Shown one piece after another: positions 1-11,362 of a stretch of DNA of 64,000 nt. The notes under the pieces are model-generated. The model searched no databases. It saw only the letters and a program-made list of their open reading frames with translations, and was not told where the DNA came from. The stretch is taken from assembly GCF_963678635.1 (NCBI RefSeq), contig NC_087069.1:34431090-34495089 (forward strand), written 5' to 3'. Position numbers and translations under genes: made by a program. Every line of letters starts with the position of its first letter. Position 1 is the first letter of the stretch. Origin of the DNA: Symsagittifera roscoffensis (lineage: Eukaryota > Xenacoelomorpha > Acoela > Convolutidae).

Positions 1-1979
1 CGTCTCAGATAATTAAATAATAGCGCAGAAGCTTCTTTGACTTCAAGTTTTGAAAAACTTCTCTTGGTTTTAAGGAAAAGACAGACTAAACAAAATATAT
101 ACTCGTCGCGCTTTTCCCAACATTGATGACCTATTTCAAAAATGTCAGATTTGCAGGAAGTTAAAAAAATTTCACCGTAATTTGTTTTATGTAAACTCAG
201 AAATTAAAAAAAGTACACAAAACAGTCTTTTTTGCTTTCTTTCCGTTCTTTAACATTTTTGCAACTCTCTGGCGACAGAGAGTTCCTTTCTAAGTTAAAT
301 TCAGGTGGGGTTTAGAGGTTTCCACGGATCTCAAGGTTCCTTTTTTTGGTTCTCACGCGGAGGGTATGGGGTGAGTGTTATTTCAGAATTGAGCTAACAG
401 AAAGGGCTTCAGTACAAAAATGAGGTTACGATGAACTTTTTTTGCGCGCTGTGCGTACACTTTATCAGATCAAACTAAGTCATGTTTCATTTAATTGTTT
501 CAGGTTATTGAATTCTTCACTCGGTTCATCAGAGAGACTGCTTTCGAGACGAGGAAAGAAGTTTCTAACCAATGAAATGAAAATTCAACTTCATTTGAGC
601 TTGACTGAGTATTATGATGAATGCTCTTTTCCTACATAGTATTCCGTCTGACTGGATCCAACTCAATAATATCTATATACATAATTGCTAAATTTGATCG
701 AATATTGTTTTATGTATTTCAAAAAGCGTTTTGATCAACTGAAGTTTTAAGTTTCGAAGCTCTGGGTTGGTAAAACCTTACTGCTTCCATGAAATCTAAA
801 TGGTGCTTAATTAGCTGGTTTATGATTATAATTTCTAGTTTTGTACGGACTAAATTCTTGAAATATTTAATTGATTTTTCATTGTTTTTTTTTGCTTTAG
901 GTTACTGCTTGCTCACTGAAGAAACTGGAAAAGTACGCACGGTTATTTTTTCTCATTTTCCGGTTATCAAGCGAGACGTCCGGTATAATTAATTGAGTTC
1001 AACGTCAAACGAAAACATTTTAATTCCCGAATTTTTTTTCCAGAAGAGTTTTTTCCGGAACTGTTGCCGGCGTCGAGTAACTACGGTATGAACGTTGGAT
1101 TTAGACTGAATTTTGGAGTCAGCTCCAGTTCGCTCGGACTTAAATAAATACCTCATTTTTGGTACCGGAATTGACCGGGTATAAGCACTGCTAGCGTGAT
1201 AGCCCCAAAACTGTTTAGGTTACATTAGGAAATCTTTTCTACCCAGAAATGAGCTGATGTCATAATGAAATACTTAAACTACATCGATAACAAGATTCAT
1301 ACGGAATTAACACGATAAAATTTAAAAACCCAATTTCATAAGATGAAGTAAAAGATTATTCTGTTCAAACCTACGAATTGGAAACAGAATTTAAGAATGT
1401 TTACACACCACAGAAAACATCACCAGGATTTGTCTGGGAAATTATGAAACTCTAGAAGCTCGTAATTTTCGAGATATTGCAATTTAAAAAAAATACTGCT
1501 TCTCAAATTTGTTTTCCTAACGTGAAAACGCAAGTCAGTTACATGGCCGATTGCTCTATTAAGTTGTCCTTTCTAAGCCGCAGAGTTTTGTGCTATAGGA
1601 TCTATGTAAAGTTGCTGCAAAAATTGTTTTTTCATTTGTTTTTTTTCTCAGCTTTAGCAAACGTTTCACTAAACTGGTAGTAACGCATTGGGACCTCTCT
1701 TATTTCGCTTTCTTTCCGCTGATCACAGAATTCTGGTTTGAGACAACTGAAGTTTCTTAATTTTTTTTTCTCAAATATTCATTTTATAGGGGCAGACACT
1801 TGGTGGATCCGAAGATCCTGTTGTCTGGTTATTTTATATCTATTTTTGTGACAAATTTTTAATTTGAGAAACATGTTCTTTCTTTTATAGTATACGTCTA
1901 ATTCCAAAGTAAAGTAGTTAATGTACGACGAGCGCATGGTTTCTTCGAAGTGTTTTACCAAATTTATTTTCTTGTTCAA
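1..1979. repeat. Direct repeat, left copy (about 2 kb)
   Basis: This stretch is almost identical to 4162-6143, differing by a few substitutions and small indels (for example a TTG insertion near 4348 and a GTACGC to GAACGC change near 5097). The left boundary is outside the window, so the repeat may be longer. The right boundary is sharp near 1979, where this copy runs into a truncated hAT-like MITE end while the other copy runs into unrelated AT-rich DNA. The offset is 4161-4164 bp and the PM20D1-like exons lie between the copies. It may be a recent segmental duplication or the ends of a long mobile element; no terminal motif decides this. Confidence 0.9.
503..1757 (+). other. Exon-like ORFs inside the left direct repeat
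   Basis: Several short open stretches follow good TTTTCAG-type acceptors: 503-639, 901-992, 1043-1147 (34 codons ending in a stop, C-terminus NFGVSSSSLGLK) and about 1650-1760 (a Phe/Trp-rich stretch ending in a stop). The same stretches recur in the second repeat copy. I do not recognise any of them, cannot join them into one reading frame with confidence, and they may be exons of an unknown gene or chance ORFs in AT-rich DNA. The GT to GA change in the second copy would destroy a possible donor after the second stretch. Confidence 0.25.
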
Positions 1980-2009
1980 CGTTATAAACTAATATTGAGG
2001 GGAATGTTT

Positions 2010-2206
2010 TTTCGTCAAAGTTTTTCGAAAAGTGCCTATAACTTATTTTTGGCCTATGTTTTCAATATTTCACCTGCGGCGTGGAAAGTACGGTCAAAAT
2101 AGCATGCTATTTGTAATTTGTGATACTATTATAGTGATTTGTGATAGCTCTGAAATTATTTTGAAAATCCGTCCCCCCTCGTGAAAAACCTATATCCGCC
2201 CCTGGT
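2010..2206. mobile_element. Truncated right end of a hAT-type MITE
   Basis: The segment ends with CTATATCCGCCCCTG and contains a preceding CCCCTCGTGAAAAACC block. Both match, with differences, the right terminus of the complete MITE at 52787-53173. No left CAGGGGCGGA terminus is present upstream, so this is a 5'-truncated copy. Its start coincides approximately with the end of the left direct repeat, so its insertion or loss may have set that breakpoint. Confidence 0.55.
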
Positions 2207-2901
2207 TCCTGCTAGCTCGAGAAAGATAAAAACAAAATGTGAAGCGCACTTTTTTCCGAAAAATGTAGAAAGGAAAATCCAGAAGAAGTTTGAACCAACT
2301 GATTTGTTATACTGTCGTTTGCATATGTTTTTATTTAATAATCGTTATTTAAGTTTTGCTTAACTATTGCGTATCTGCTAATTGTTGCGACTAGCTCATA
2401 TGGTGCCTGTTTTCCAACAATCGAAACCATTATACTGTCAAGCAGAAAAGAGGTTTAAAAGCAACATGCAATAACTACCACAAGATCCGTTTCTGGCATA
2501 ACATGTGTTTGTCCGGATGCAAAAATTTAAAGCTCAGTTCAGAAGTGGTATTCAAGGTATTCAATGGTATTAAAATTGTCAATGAAACAGTTGCTATGTT
2601 CAATCCTTTTCTTGGGTTTACCACTTAATGAGATTTCAAGTTTAATTTTAACCTTTTTGATTGCTTTGGTCGCCTCTGCGACAACTTGGAACAGCAGATA
2701 ACTATAAACTGAAAGAAATTAACAAAATTTTGCTCGGCTATGGTCACGTTTGACAGCCACGAATGGTGTTTTGTGCATGCATGAACATTTGCCGAGATCA
2801 TGTTTATGCCCCTCATGATAGTTAATTAACAGACAGTGGGGGATTACAGGGTAGAAATCCATATTAATAACTGATGATAGTCTAATTTTTCTAACATTTA
2901 G

Positions 2902-3085
2902 GTTGCACCCGAACGATACGTGTGACAGAGTGATGGAAACTGTGAAGAAGCTGGTAGGGTCAAATGAGGTCACAATTGAGAAGATGGACTCACGGGATCC
3001 TCCGAAGTGCAGCAGCACTGACTCAGTTGCATATGATAGAATAGTTAAAGCTGTGGGGGAAACATTTAAAGAGTGCGAGGTCAAG
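2902..3085 (+). CDS. PM20D1-like M20 peptidase, internal exon
   Basis: The exon lies between an acceptor (ACATTTAG, AG at 2900-2901) and a donor (AAG|GTGGGT after 3085). It encodes HPNDTCDRVMETVKKLV and goes on to a DSVAYDRIVKAV segment. In the M20 metallopeptidase family, and especially in PM20D1 (N-fatty-acyl-amino-acid synthase/hydrolase, a secreted enzyme), this is the end of the dimerisation domain, starting at the conserved RxHP motif, and the return to the catalytic domain. It enters in phase 2 (the Arg codon would be completed by the first base) and leaves in phase 0, matching the next exon. Exons for the N-terminal catalytic half, with its first zinc ligands, are not found in this window, so the gene is partial here or a fragment. 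Confidence 0.8.
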
Positions 3086-3583
3086 GTGGGTGTACTGAGA
3101 TTGCGGATCCTTTCAACAGTCCGTCGTAAAAAAGGGGGAATCTTATAATAAGCTCAATGTTTCATTTGTTTTGAAGGCAGTTTATCCATATAATCGGTTC
3201 GTTTTTAATGTCTCAGAAATAGTTTTTTTTGCGCTGATTGTATACAGTACATCGAAGGAACCACGAATGTTTGATCATATCAGAACAGTTTGCATCTTCT
3301 TTATGTTTGTTTTGCCCAAATTGATATCATCTTCACATGGAACAAGAAAATGTAACAAAACAACTAGCAGCGATCTCATTTTAAATTGTTAATTATATCT
3401 CGTTTCTAACTTAACCAATAAACACATGACTATGTACAAAAAAATTCCAAACTAGGACCTGAGTCAAAATTTCGAGCTGTTCCGTTTACTGCAGTCACGA
3501 ATTTTCAATCGGTGTTTAACTCTTAACTTCAATCTTGCGTTTGATTTTGATTGATAGGTTCATCAAAAAAAAAATCGTTTCAG

Positions 3584-3862
3584 CCTGTGGTTGCTCCGAA
3601 TCTCCTGACTGGCCAAACAGACAGCAGACACTTCCAGCACTTAACTATAGATACATACAGATTCACGCCCTATTACATGAAGAGGGCAGACATACAGTCG
3701 ATTCACGGACACAATGAGAGGATTGGAATAGACAATTACCACCAGGTTACCATTACTGATAGTGCAAAAGGGTTTTTCAGTATATTTTTTTTGTGTTTAC
3801 TCGTCAAAACTTGTGTTATCATAAGACTTGACATTTTCCTGATGGATTTGACTAATTTCTGA
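3584..3862 (+). CDS. PM20D1-like M20 peptidase, C-terminal exon
   Basis: The exon follows a TCGTTTCAG acceptor and continues the upstream exon in phase 0. It encodes a TGQTDSRHF motif, then YRFTPYYM, then IHGHNERIGIDNY. In M20 family peptidases the G-x-TD-x-R block and the final HG-x-x-E block are conserved; the His of HG is a zinc ligand and the block closes the active site. The frame stays open to a stop at 3862, but the last 30 or so residues are hydrophobic and do not resemble the family. The true end may use a nearby splice site (a very short 35-nt intron from about 3744 to 3778 would give a more family-like tail). About 300 bp of spacer without a recognisable gene follows before the second direct repeat. 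Confidence 0.8.
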   Translation, partial: PVVAPNLLTGQTDSRHFQHLTIDTYRFTPYYMKRADIQSIHGHNERIGIDNYHQVTITDSAKGFFSIFFLCLLVKTCVIIRLDIFLMDLTNF

Positions 3863-4161
3863 GTTATATTTTTGTGTTCAGTTGGTTTGTACTGCCGAGT
3901 TTTTCTTTGGCAATTTTAGTAAGCATATTTTGCATCCGTATCTCACTATGCTATTTGAGCATGGATTCTCCTGCTTGGAATCTCGCTTTTATTAAAGGTT
4001 TTGGTTTTTTTATTTAAATCTTTTCGAGGCTTACTCGTGTGTTTTCTTGATCTTTTAGAGCTTCTGCCGTTTTTTGCTCGTGTTTGCGAAGTGCTACTTC
4101 GCCTCTGTGTGAAGCTCGCTTGATGCTCGACTTTAAGAAATAGTTGGCGAATTGAGCCACG

Positions 4162-6143
4162 CGTCTCAGATAATTAAATAATAGCGCAGAAGCTTCTTTG
4201 ACTTCAAGTTTTGAAAAACTTCTCTTGGTTTTAAGGAAAAGACAGACTAAACAAAATATATACTCGTCGCGCTTTTCCCAACATTGATGACCTATTTCAA
4301 AAATGTCAGATTTGCAGGAAGTTAAAAAAATTTCACCGTAATTTGTTTTGTTATGTAAACTCAGAAATTAAAAAAAGTACACAAAACAGTCTTTTTTGCT
4401 TTCTTTCCGTTCTTTAACATTTTTGCAACTCTCTGGCGACAGAGAGTTCCTTTCTAAGTTAAATTCAGGTGGGGTTTAGAGGTTTCCACGGATCTCAAGG
4501 TTCCTTTTTTTGGTTCTCACGCGGAGGGTATGGGGTGAGTGTTATTTCAGAATTGAGCTAACAGAAAAGGCTTCAGTACAAAAATGAGGTTACGATGAAC
4601 TTTTTTTGCGCGCTGTGCGTACACTTTATCAGATCAAACTAAGTCATGTTTCATTTAATTGTTTCAGGTTATTGAATTCTTCACTCGGTTCATCAGAGAG
4701 ACTGCTTTCGAGACGAGGAAAGAAGTTTCTAACCAATGAAATGAAAATTCAACTTCATTTGAGCTTGACTGAGTATTATGATGAATGCTCTTTTCCTACA
4801 TAGTATTCCGTCTGACTGGATCCAACTCAATAATATCTATATACATAATTGCTAAATTTGATCGAATATTGTTTTATGTATTTCAAAAAGCGTTTTGATC
4901 AACTGAAGTTTTAAGTTTCGAAGCTCTGGGTTGGTAAAACCTTACTGCTTCCATGAAATCTAAATGGTGCTTAATTAGCTGGTTTATGATTATAATTTCT
5001 AGTTTTGTACGGACTAAATTCTTGAAATATTTAATTGATTTTTCATTGTTTTTTTTTGCTTTAGGTTACTGCTTGCTCACTGAAGAAACTGGAAAAGAAC
5101 GCACGGTTATTTTTTCTCATTTTCCGGTTATCAAGCGAGACGTCCGGTATAATTAATTGAGTTCAACGTCAAACGAAAACATTTTAATTCCCGAATTTTT
5201 TTTCCAGAAGAGTTTTTTCCGGAACTGTTGCCGGCGTCGAGTAACTACGGTATGAACGTTGGATTAAGACTGAATTTTGGAGTCAGCTCCAGTTCGCTCG
5301 GACTTAAATAAATACCTCATTTTTGGTACCGGAATTGACCGGGTATAAGCACTGCTAGCGTGATAGCCCCAAAACTGTTTAGGTTACATTAGGAAATCTT
5401 TTCTACCCAGAAATGAGCTGATGTCATAATGAAATACTTAAACTACATCGATAACAAGATTCATACGGAATTAACACGATAAAATTTAAAAACCCAATTT
5501 CATAAGATGAAGTAAAAGATTATTCTGTTCAAACCTACGAATTGGAAACAGAATTTAAGAATGTTTACACACCACAGAAAACATCACCAGGATTTGTCTG
5601 GGAAATTATGAAACTCTAGAAGCTCGTAATTTTCGAGATATTGCAATTTAAAAAAAATACTGCTTCTCAAATTTGTTTTCCTAACGTGAAAACGCAAGTC
5701 AGTTACATGGCCGATTGCTCTATTAAGTTGTCCTTTCTAAGCCGCAGAGTTTTGTGCTATAGGATCTATGTAAAGTTGCTGCAAAAATTGTTTTTTCATT
5801 TGTTTTTTTTTCTCAGCTTTAGCAAACGTTTCACTAAACTGGTAGTAACGCATTGGGACCTCTCTTATTTCGCTTTCTTTCCGCTGATCACAGAATTCTG
5901 GTTTGAGACAACTGAAGTTTCTTAATTTTTTTTTCTCAAATATTCATTTTATAGGGGCAGACACTTGGTGGATCCGAAGATCCTGTTGTCTGGTTATTTT
6001 ATATCTATTTTTGTGACAAATTTTTAATTTGAGAAACAAGTTCTTTCTTTTATAGTATACGTCTAATTCCAAAGTAAAGTAGTTAATGTACGACGAGCGC
6101 AGGGTTTCTTCGAAGTGTTTTACCAAATTTATTTTCTTGTTCA
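4162..6143. repeat. Direct repeat, right copy (about 2 kb)
   Basis: Second copy of the 1-1979 sequence, nearly identical. It contains the same exon-like ORFs. One of them is longer here because of an extra T in the poly-T tract near 5811, giving a 94-codon ORF at 5641-5925. The copy ends where CTTGTTCAA continues into AAATTGATTTTC, sequence unrelated to the other copy. Low divergence suggests a recent event. Confidence 0.9.
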
Positions 6144-6269
6144 AAATTGATTTTCTGAATTCGTCATGAACACTTCATCTTGTCATGCCAATAAGTATCA
6201 ATGAACGAAAAAAAAACAATTGTTTGCGTTGTGCTGTTTTTTAGCTTTTTAATAGGAGAAAACGAAAGC

Positions 6270-8626
6270 AAAAAGGAATACATGAATATCCAGTTACTGT
6301 GCTACTAGTACTGAAGTTTCAGAGCACTTAAAAAATATATGTTCAAAAATTGCTCAATTTCTGTAAATTTTGAAAATTAGTGTGGGTAAGAACAAGACCA
6401 AATTTATTCTAGAAATTCTTACGTGCTTCAGTAAACTACAATTAATGTGGCAGCTCATAACAAACTTGAACAGCAAAGTTTTTCCGAAAAAATGAAAAAA
6501 ATTTGTTTTACAAATTTGCATTTTTGAAAGCAATTTAAATAATTGAAAAAATTCGTGCTCAGAGAAAGCTACGTAAAACTTCAAAAACCGCTCATATTTG
6601 CTAAAAATTATTCATAGCTTAATGCAAGCTTAGCGTTCGCCACTCATTGAAAATTGAAAAAAAAAGAATTTGGAAACGTTTTCACACGACAGGAGAGCTT
6701 ATACTTTTAATGCAGCTCAAGTCACTACTGTAAGAATTATAATATTTCTATTATAACACTGTAAGAATTACAATCTGCATTTGCTAATCTATTGCCATAC
6801 CTAAATTTGTGTGAAAAAAAGGTAATTCAAAAACAGAGCTATAACAACGTCCCTTCTCATTCCAGTGGTCGAAATGGAGCCACTAACTGCAAATTTTTCA
6901 TAGATTTTCGAAAACTTCGAAAAGTCTACTATTGTTATATAAGTTCTGAAAAAAAAATAATTAAACTAGTGGAATATTTTATCACGCAGCATTTAACTAC
7001 TCACAATAAATAAACATTATAAAAAAATGGAAGTTCAGGTGCAACAAATCACGCCCACTGAAAAAGCCAAATACAAGGAAAGTTGCGGGGGAATTTGAAA
7101 ACTTTTATACACAACACATAAAATTGTATAGATTTTTAAGGCAGTTCAAGTCACCCCTTAAGTGTTGAAGTTTTGCAATCAATTTTTGTTGGATACTTTT
7201 TTGTGACATTTTATTTTGGGTGAAAAAAAATCATTTAAAAACAAAACTGGAAAAGTTATAGTTGAATCAACCCAAAAAAATTGAAAGGAGCCTTCGGGAA
7301 AAATTCTCCATGTAAGTAAAAAACTGGAAAACTTATCGCAGATGAGTGTTTTTTTTGTGATTATAAATACTCTTGTGATAGGCAAACTTGTTGCATCTGG
7401 GTACCAGACTTTTCTCCGTGAAGAATTTTAATCACAAAACTGTCAAAACTAGAAATGATATTTTAAATGACGAAAGATCAAAATATAAAAATGTTCATGA
7501 TTTAAACTGCTAATGTATCAGCCTGGTTAGTGCACTGAATGCAAATATGCTGCGGGTGCTTGTTAAGATACCTTTCTGAGTATATTCTTTCGCAGCCGAA
7601 AAAAGCTGGAAGGTGTTTGGCGCTGGGGTTCAGAAGTCGGCGCTAGTTCTGCCATTTTTTTCTTTCAATTCTTCTTGAAACCATGTAGGATAAGTTGTGC
7701 TGATTCAAATATTTTTGAAGCAATTCAAATCCATCTACAGCTCTCTTTGAAAAAAAAAACAAGAAATGTTTGCTCCTGTTTTTGTTTCTCAGTTTTTCCA
7801 TTTAAAGCTTTTCAATCATTATTTAGTAAATTTTTTTCGACGATTTTGTTCAATAATTCTAGAGAAGTTTCCCGTTTTGAAAAGTCACCTTAAGTTAAAT
7901 TCTGCTGTTTTTTTTTAAATTTGCTTGCGTTCTTTTGTTTGAAATCTTTAGATATTATCTGTATTTGTAAGTTTTTTTGTGTTTACCATGAAAATTATGT
8001 CAGAAACTGATACTGGCTTTTAATTTTTGCTTCATATCTTGAAAAATTAATGCCAAAAATTGTGATTTTTTTCCATTTCCACCCATTTTTTGTTATTTTC
8101 GATTTTTTTTCTTATTCTAATCCATTTTTTGGGAGTTTTTTGTGGGTCAAATAATTAATTATTTGAGCTGATTTGCCTTGGCTCTTGTTGAATTTAAAAC
8201 AAAGCTGTCCAATTTGTTTTTCGTAAGTTTATCTCATTCAAAAAAAAACAGATAATAAGTATTTCAACAAGTTTCATTATAATGCTCCGATTACAAATTT
8301 TTTTGCTTCCAACCCAAAGAGACTTGACTTGTTTCCAAGATACAAAAAAAGTGGTCGAATTTTTACAAAAACCTAATGTAACTAAAATTTAATCACTGTC
8401 AATGAAATGCTGCAGCTGGTTAAAACATCCGCCTGCAACCTTTGGTCTCTAATTACCTAGAAAAAGTGACTAACTTTGTTTATCATAAAAGTTTTGAGCG
8501 GTAGGATTACCGACGAGAAGGCGCTTGGAATTAATTGCAAAACGAATTTAAATTGGGAATATGGTAATTAATTTTGTTGCGCAGTACCTGTAATTGTAGA
8601 TATTTCTAGAATTAAAACAGAAAAAA
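6270..8626. repeat. Tandem repeat unit 1 of 3 (about 2.36 kb)
   Basis: This unit starts at a block containing CAGTTACTGTGCTACTAGTAC, followed by AAGTTTCAGAGCA. The same landmarks recur in order in units 2 and 3: a stretch of repeated poly-A and poly-T tracts, a CTTATACTTTTAATGCAG-like block, the 55-nt exon-like segment (here about 7039-7088) and a GGCGCTGGGGTTCAGAAG block (near 7619). The copies are clearly diverged from one another, so the triplication is old. No long ORF is conserved across the units. Confidence 0.7.
7039..7088 (+). other. Exon-like segment, copy 1 (degenerate donor)
   Basis: The segment follows TTCAG and reads VQQITPTEKAKYKESC in the frame shared with copies 2 and 3. After the Cys codon this copy runs into GGGGGAATTTGA, so the donor seen in the other two copies is lost and the frame reaches a stop. 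It is recognisable as coding-like only through comparison of the three copies. Confidence 0.4.
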
Positions 8627-9403
8627 ATACAAAGATAGCCAGTTCCTGTGCAAGTAGCACGGAAGTTTCAGAGCATACTAATGAAAAAATTGTTCGACAA
8701 ATTTTCATTTTTCGTCAATTTCGAAAAAGAGTAAAAGTATAAAAAAAACCAAGTGTAGCCTAGATATTTTTACGAGCTTCAGAAAACTTCAGTCACTGTG
8801 GCATCTCATAACAAATTGAACTGCAAAGTTTATCCCGGAAATTTAAAAAAGGTTTTTGTTTTTACAATTTATTTTTTTGAAAGCGATTTGAAAACTAGAA
8901 AATTTTGTGTTCGGAAAAGGCTGAGTCAAGCTTCAAAAACAGCTCTATTTTTCTAAAGTTCATTTATAGCCTAACGTACTATAGCGCTCTCTCTGCTTTG
9001 GAAATTGGGGAAAAAACGAAAGTTTGGAAATGTTTTCAAACGACACAGGAAACTGTTAAGAATTCTAATGCAGTTCAAGTTACCACTGTAAGAGTTATAA
9101 AATTGCAATCAACTTTCATGTGATAGTTTTTTGTGATACCTATTTTGATTTGAATAAACGTGATATAAACCAAAAATTATAACCCGGTAAATAACGTCTC
9201 TTTTCATTTCAGTCCTCGGAAAAAAACCAACAGCGAATTTTTCATAAGTATTTAAAACTTCGAATTGTCTACCATTGTTTTACGAATTGTCTACCATTGC
9301 TTTATAAATTATGAAAATATTACATAAACTAGTTGAAACTTTCTATGGGCAGCAATTAACTACTCAAAAAAATAATAACGGTACTAATAAGAATGATATT
9401 CAG

Positions 9404-9458
9404 GTGCAGCAAATCACAGCCATTAAAAGAGCCCAATACAAGGAAAGTTGCCCAATAG
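9404..9458 (+). other. Exon-like 55-nt segment, copy 2
   Basis: Bounded by a TTCAG acceptor and a donor (AATAG|GTAATT). It reads VQQITAIKRAQYKESCPI plus one base and is exactly 55 nt, like copy 3. The amino-acid pattern VxQIT..xxxAqxKxxC is kept across the three copies although surrounding DNA has diverged, which suggests past or present coding. I do not recognise the protein. Confidence 0.45.
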
Positions 9459-9949
9459 GTAATTTTTTTTGCTTTTGAAGTTTATTTGAACATTCTATCT
9501 TAGTCATTTTAACTTCACTGCTGGGCTGAAACCCAAGAATGAACATATCTTGCAAAAGCGTTCATCATGCTGTCCGTTCTTTACAAATGAAACGTGATTT
9601 TTTTAACCAACTCGGACCCTTTAGAAGAAAAATTTCATTAAACGCTTGCTCTGCGTCATTACTATCTTTTATTGGCAACAAAAAACAGAAAGATGAAGAT
9701 TTTTATCTGGAAACGGTGCTCCGTGTCAGTAGATAACTGGGAAACCTTTCACCAGTTAGTTTTTTAAGTGCTTATGAACAAGCTTGTGATGAACAAGCTT
9801 GTTGCAACCGGATTCAGTTTTTTTCCCGTAAAGATTTTTCTTCACAAAACGGTCGAAAGTAGAAATAGTAAATTTTAAAATGATTAAACTGCCGATGAAT
9901 TATGCGCTAGATGCATGTATGCTCTGGTTTCATAACAAAAAAAGTTTCA

Positions 9950-10770
9950 AAAAAAGTGTGCAGAAATGGAAAGCGAAATCGAAGTTTTATTTTTTCAAGA
10001 TATGCAGCAAAATTCAAAAGCTAGTTTTCATTTCATAAAATTTTCATAGAAAAACAAACTTAATGAAACATTTTAAGAATTAATGAAACTATCTAAGGAT
10101 TGCAGAAACAGAGGAACGCAAACAAACTTTATAAAACAGCAAAAACAACCCAAGTTGACAAATTAAAACAAAAACTCTTCTAGAATTATTGAAAAAAAGT
10201 TCTCAAAAAAAAGATTTTTTTTTGTATCAGTTCAATTTTTCTTGTATGAGTTCGAATAACCCCACATGATATCAATGAAGTCCGAGAAAAAATGGGGAAA
10301 ACATAACGGCAGAACTAGCGCCGACTGCTGGCCCCCAGCGCTAAAAACCTTCCAGATTTTTTCTGCTGCAAAAAATATTGCAGCTGAAAAAATCTGGAAG
10401 TTTTTTTTTGCGCTGGGGGTCAGCAGTCGTCGCTAATTCTGCCGTTTTGTCTTCCCCATTTTTTCTCGGAATTCATTGATATCATGTAGGATTAATTGAA
10501 CTGATAAAAGTTAAATTGAACTGATACAGAAAAGTTTTTTCTTTTTTTAAGAATCTTTTTTCAATAATTCTAGAAGAGTTTTCGTTTTTAATTGTCAATT
10601 TGGGTTGTTTTTGCTGTCTTGTAAAAACTGCTTGCATTCCTCTGTTTCTACAATCTTTAGATGTTGTCATTGTTTTAAAAAAATTTTCATTAGTTTTCTT
10701 TTTCAGGGAAATTATATCTTGAAATGAAAACTGGCTTTCGTTTTTGTTTACCATTTCTGCACATTTTTCT
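9950..10770. repeat. Long inverted repeat with about 410-bp arms
   Basis: The left arm (about 9950-10374) is the imperfect reverse complement of the right arm (about 10378-10770). Landmarks pair in mirror order: GTGTGCAGAAATGG with CCATTTCTGCACAT at the outer edge, CAGAAACAGAGGAACGCA with TGCATTCCTCTGTTTCT further in, and CCAGATTTTTTCTGCTGCAA with TTGCAGCTGAAAAAATCTGG at the centre. Units 1 and 3 hold only the right-arm orientation, so the left arm is an inverted duplication specific to unit 2. A transcript would fold into a long hairpin. Confidence 0.8.
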
Positions 10771-11362
10771 TCTGTTATGTGCTATGGTAATCCATTTTCT
10801 CTGGGATGTTTTTTGAGCCAATAAAAGTATAGTTTTTGATTCATTCTGCAGTTTCTGGAGAAATTTAACAGTTTCGTTATGAGTTTCGGTAGTAATTTTT
10901 TTCCAATTAAAATAACTTTTTTTGAGCTGATTCGTCTTGGCTCTTGTTGAATTTAAAGCAATGGTTTCCATTTTGTTATTCTAGTTTGAAAACAAACTCA
11001 GATAATATGTGTTGTTGCAAGTTTCTTCATTTATTGCAAGTCTCCATTTACAGATGATTTGTTTTTCCTTACATCGCAAGGAGACCTGTTTTCAAGATGT
11101 GAAAGAGTGATCGAGGTCTTACAAAAGTCAATTGTGCCCAAAACTAAATTACGATCAATGGAAACGCAGCAGCTGATTAAAGTACCTACCAGCAATATGT
11201 GGTATCTACTGACCTTGAAAACGCGGCAAGTTTTTAATCATAAAATTTTTGAACGGCAGGAAAACCGACTAAAAGGCGCATTGAGTTAATTGCAAAACAA
11301 ACTCGAAATGTAGGATTAGTTTCTGTTGCGTTGTATCCGAAATTGTTGATAGTTGTAAAAAA

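Larger units (their letters stand above)
8627..11362. repeat. Tandem repeat unit 2 of 3 (about 2.74 kb)
   Basis: Second unit of the triplicated block, starting at a TTCCTGTGCAAGTAGCACGG block. It is longer than unit 1 because it carries an additional, oppositely oriented copy of the GCTGGGGGTCAGCAG segment and its flanks, which together form the long inverted repeat at 9950-10770. The exon-like 55-nt segment is at 9404-9458. Confidence 0.7.
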
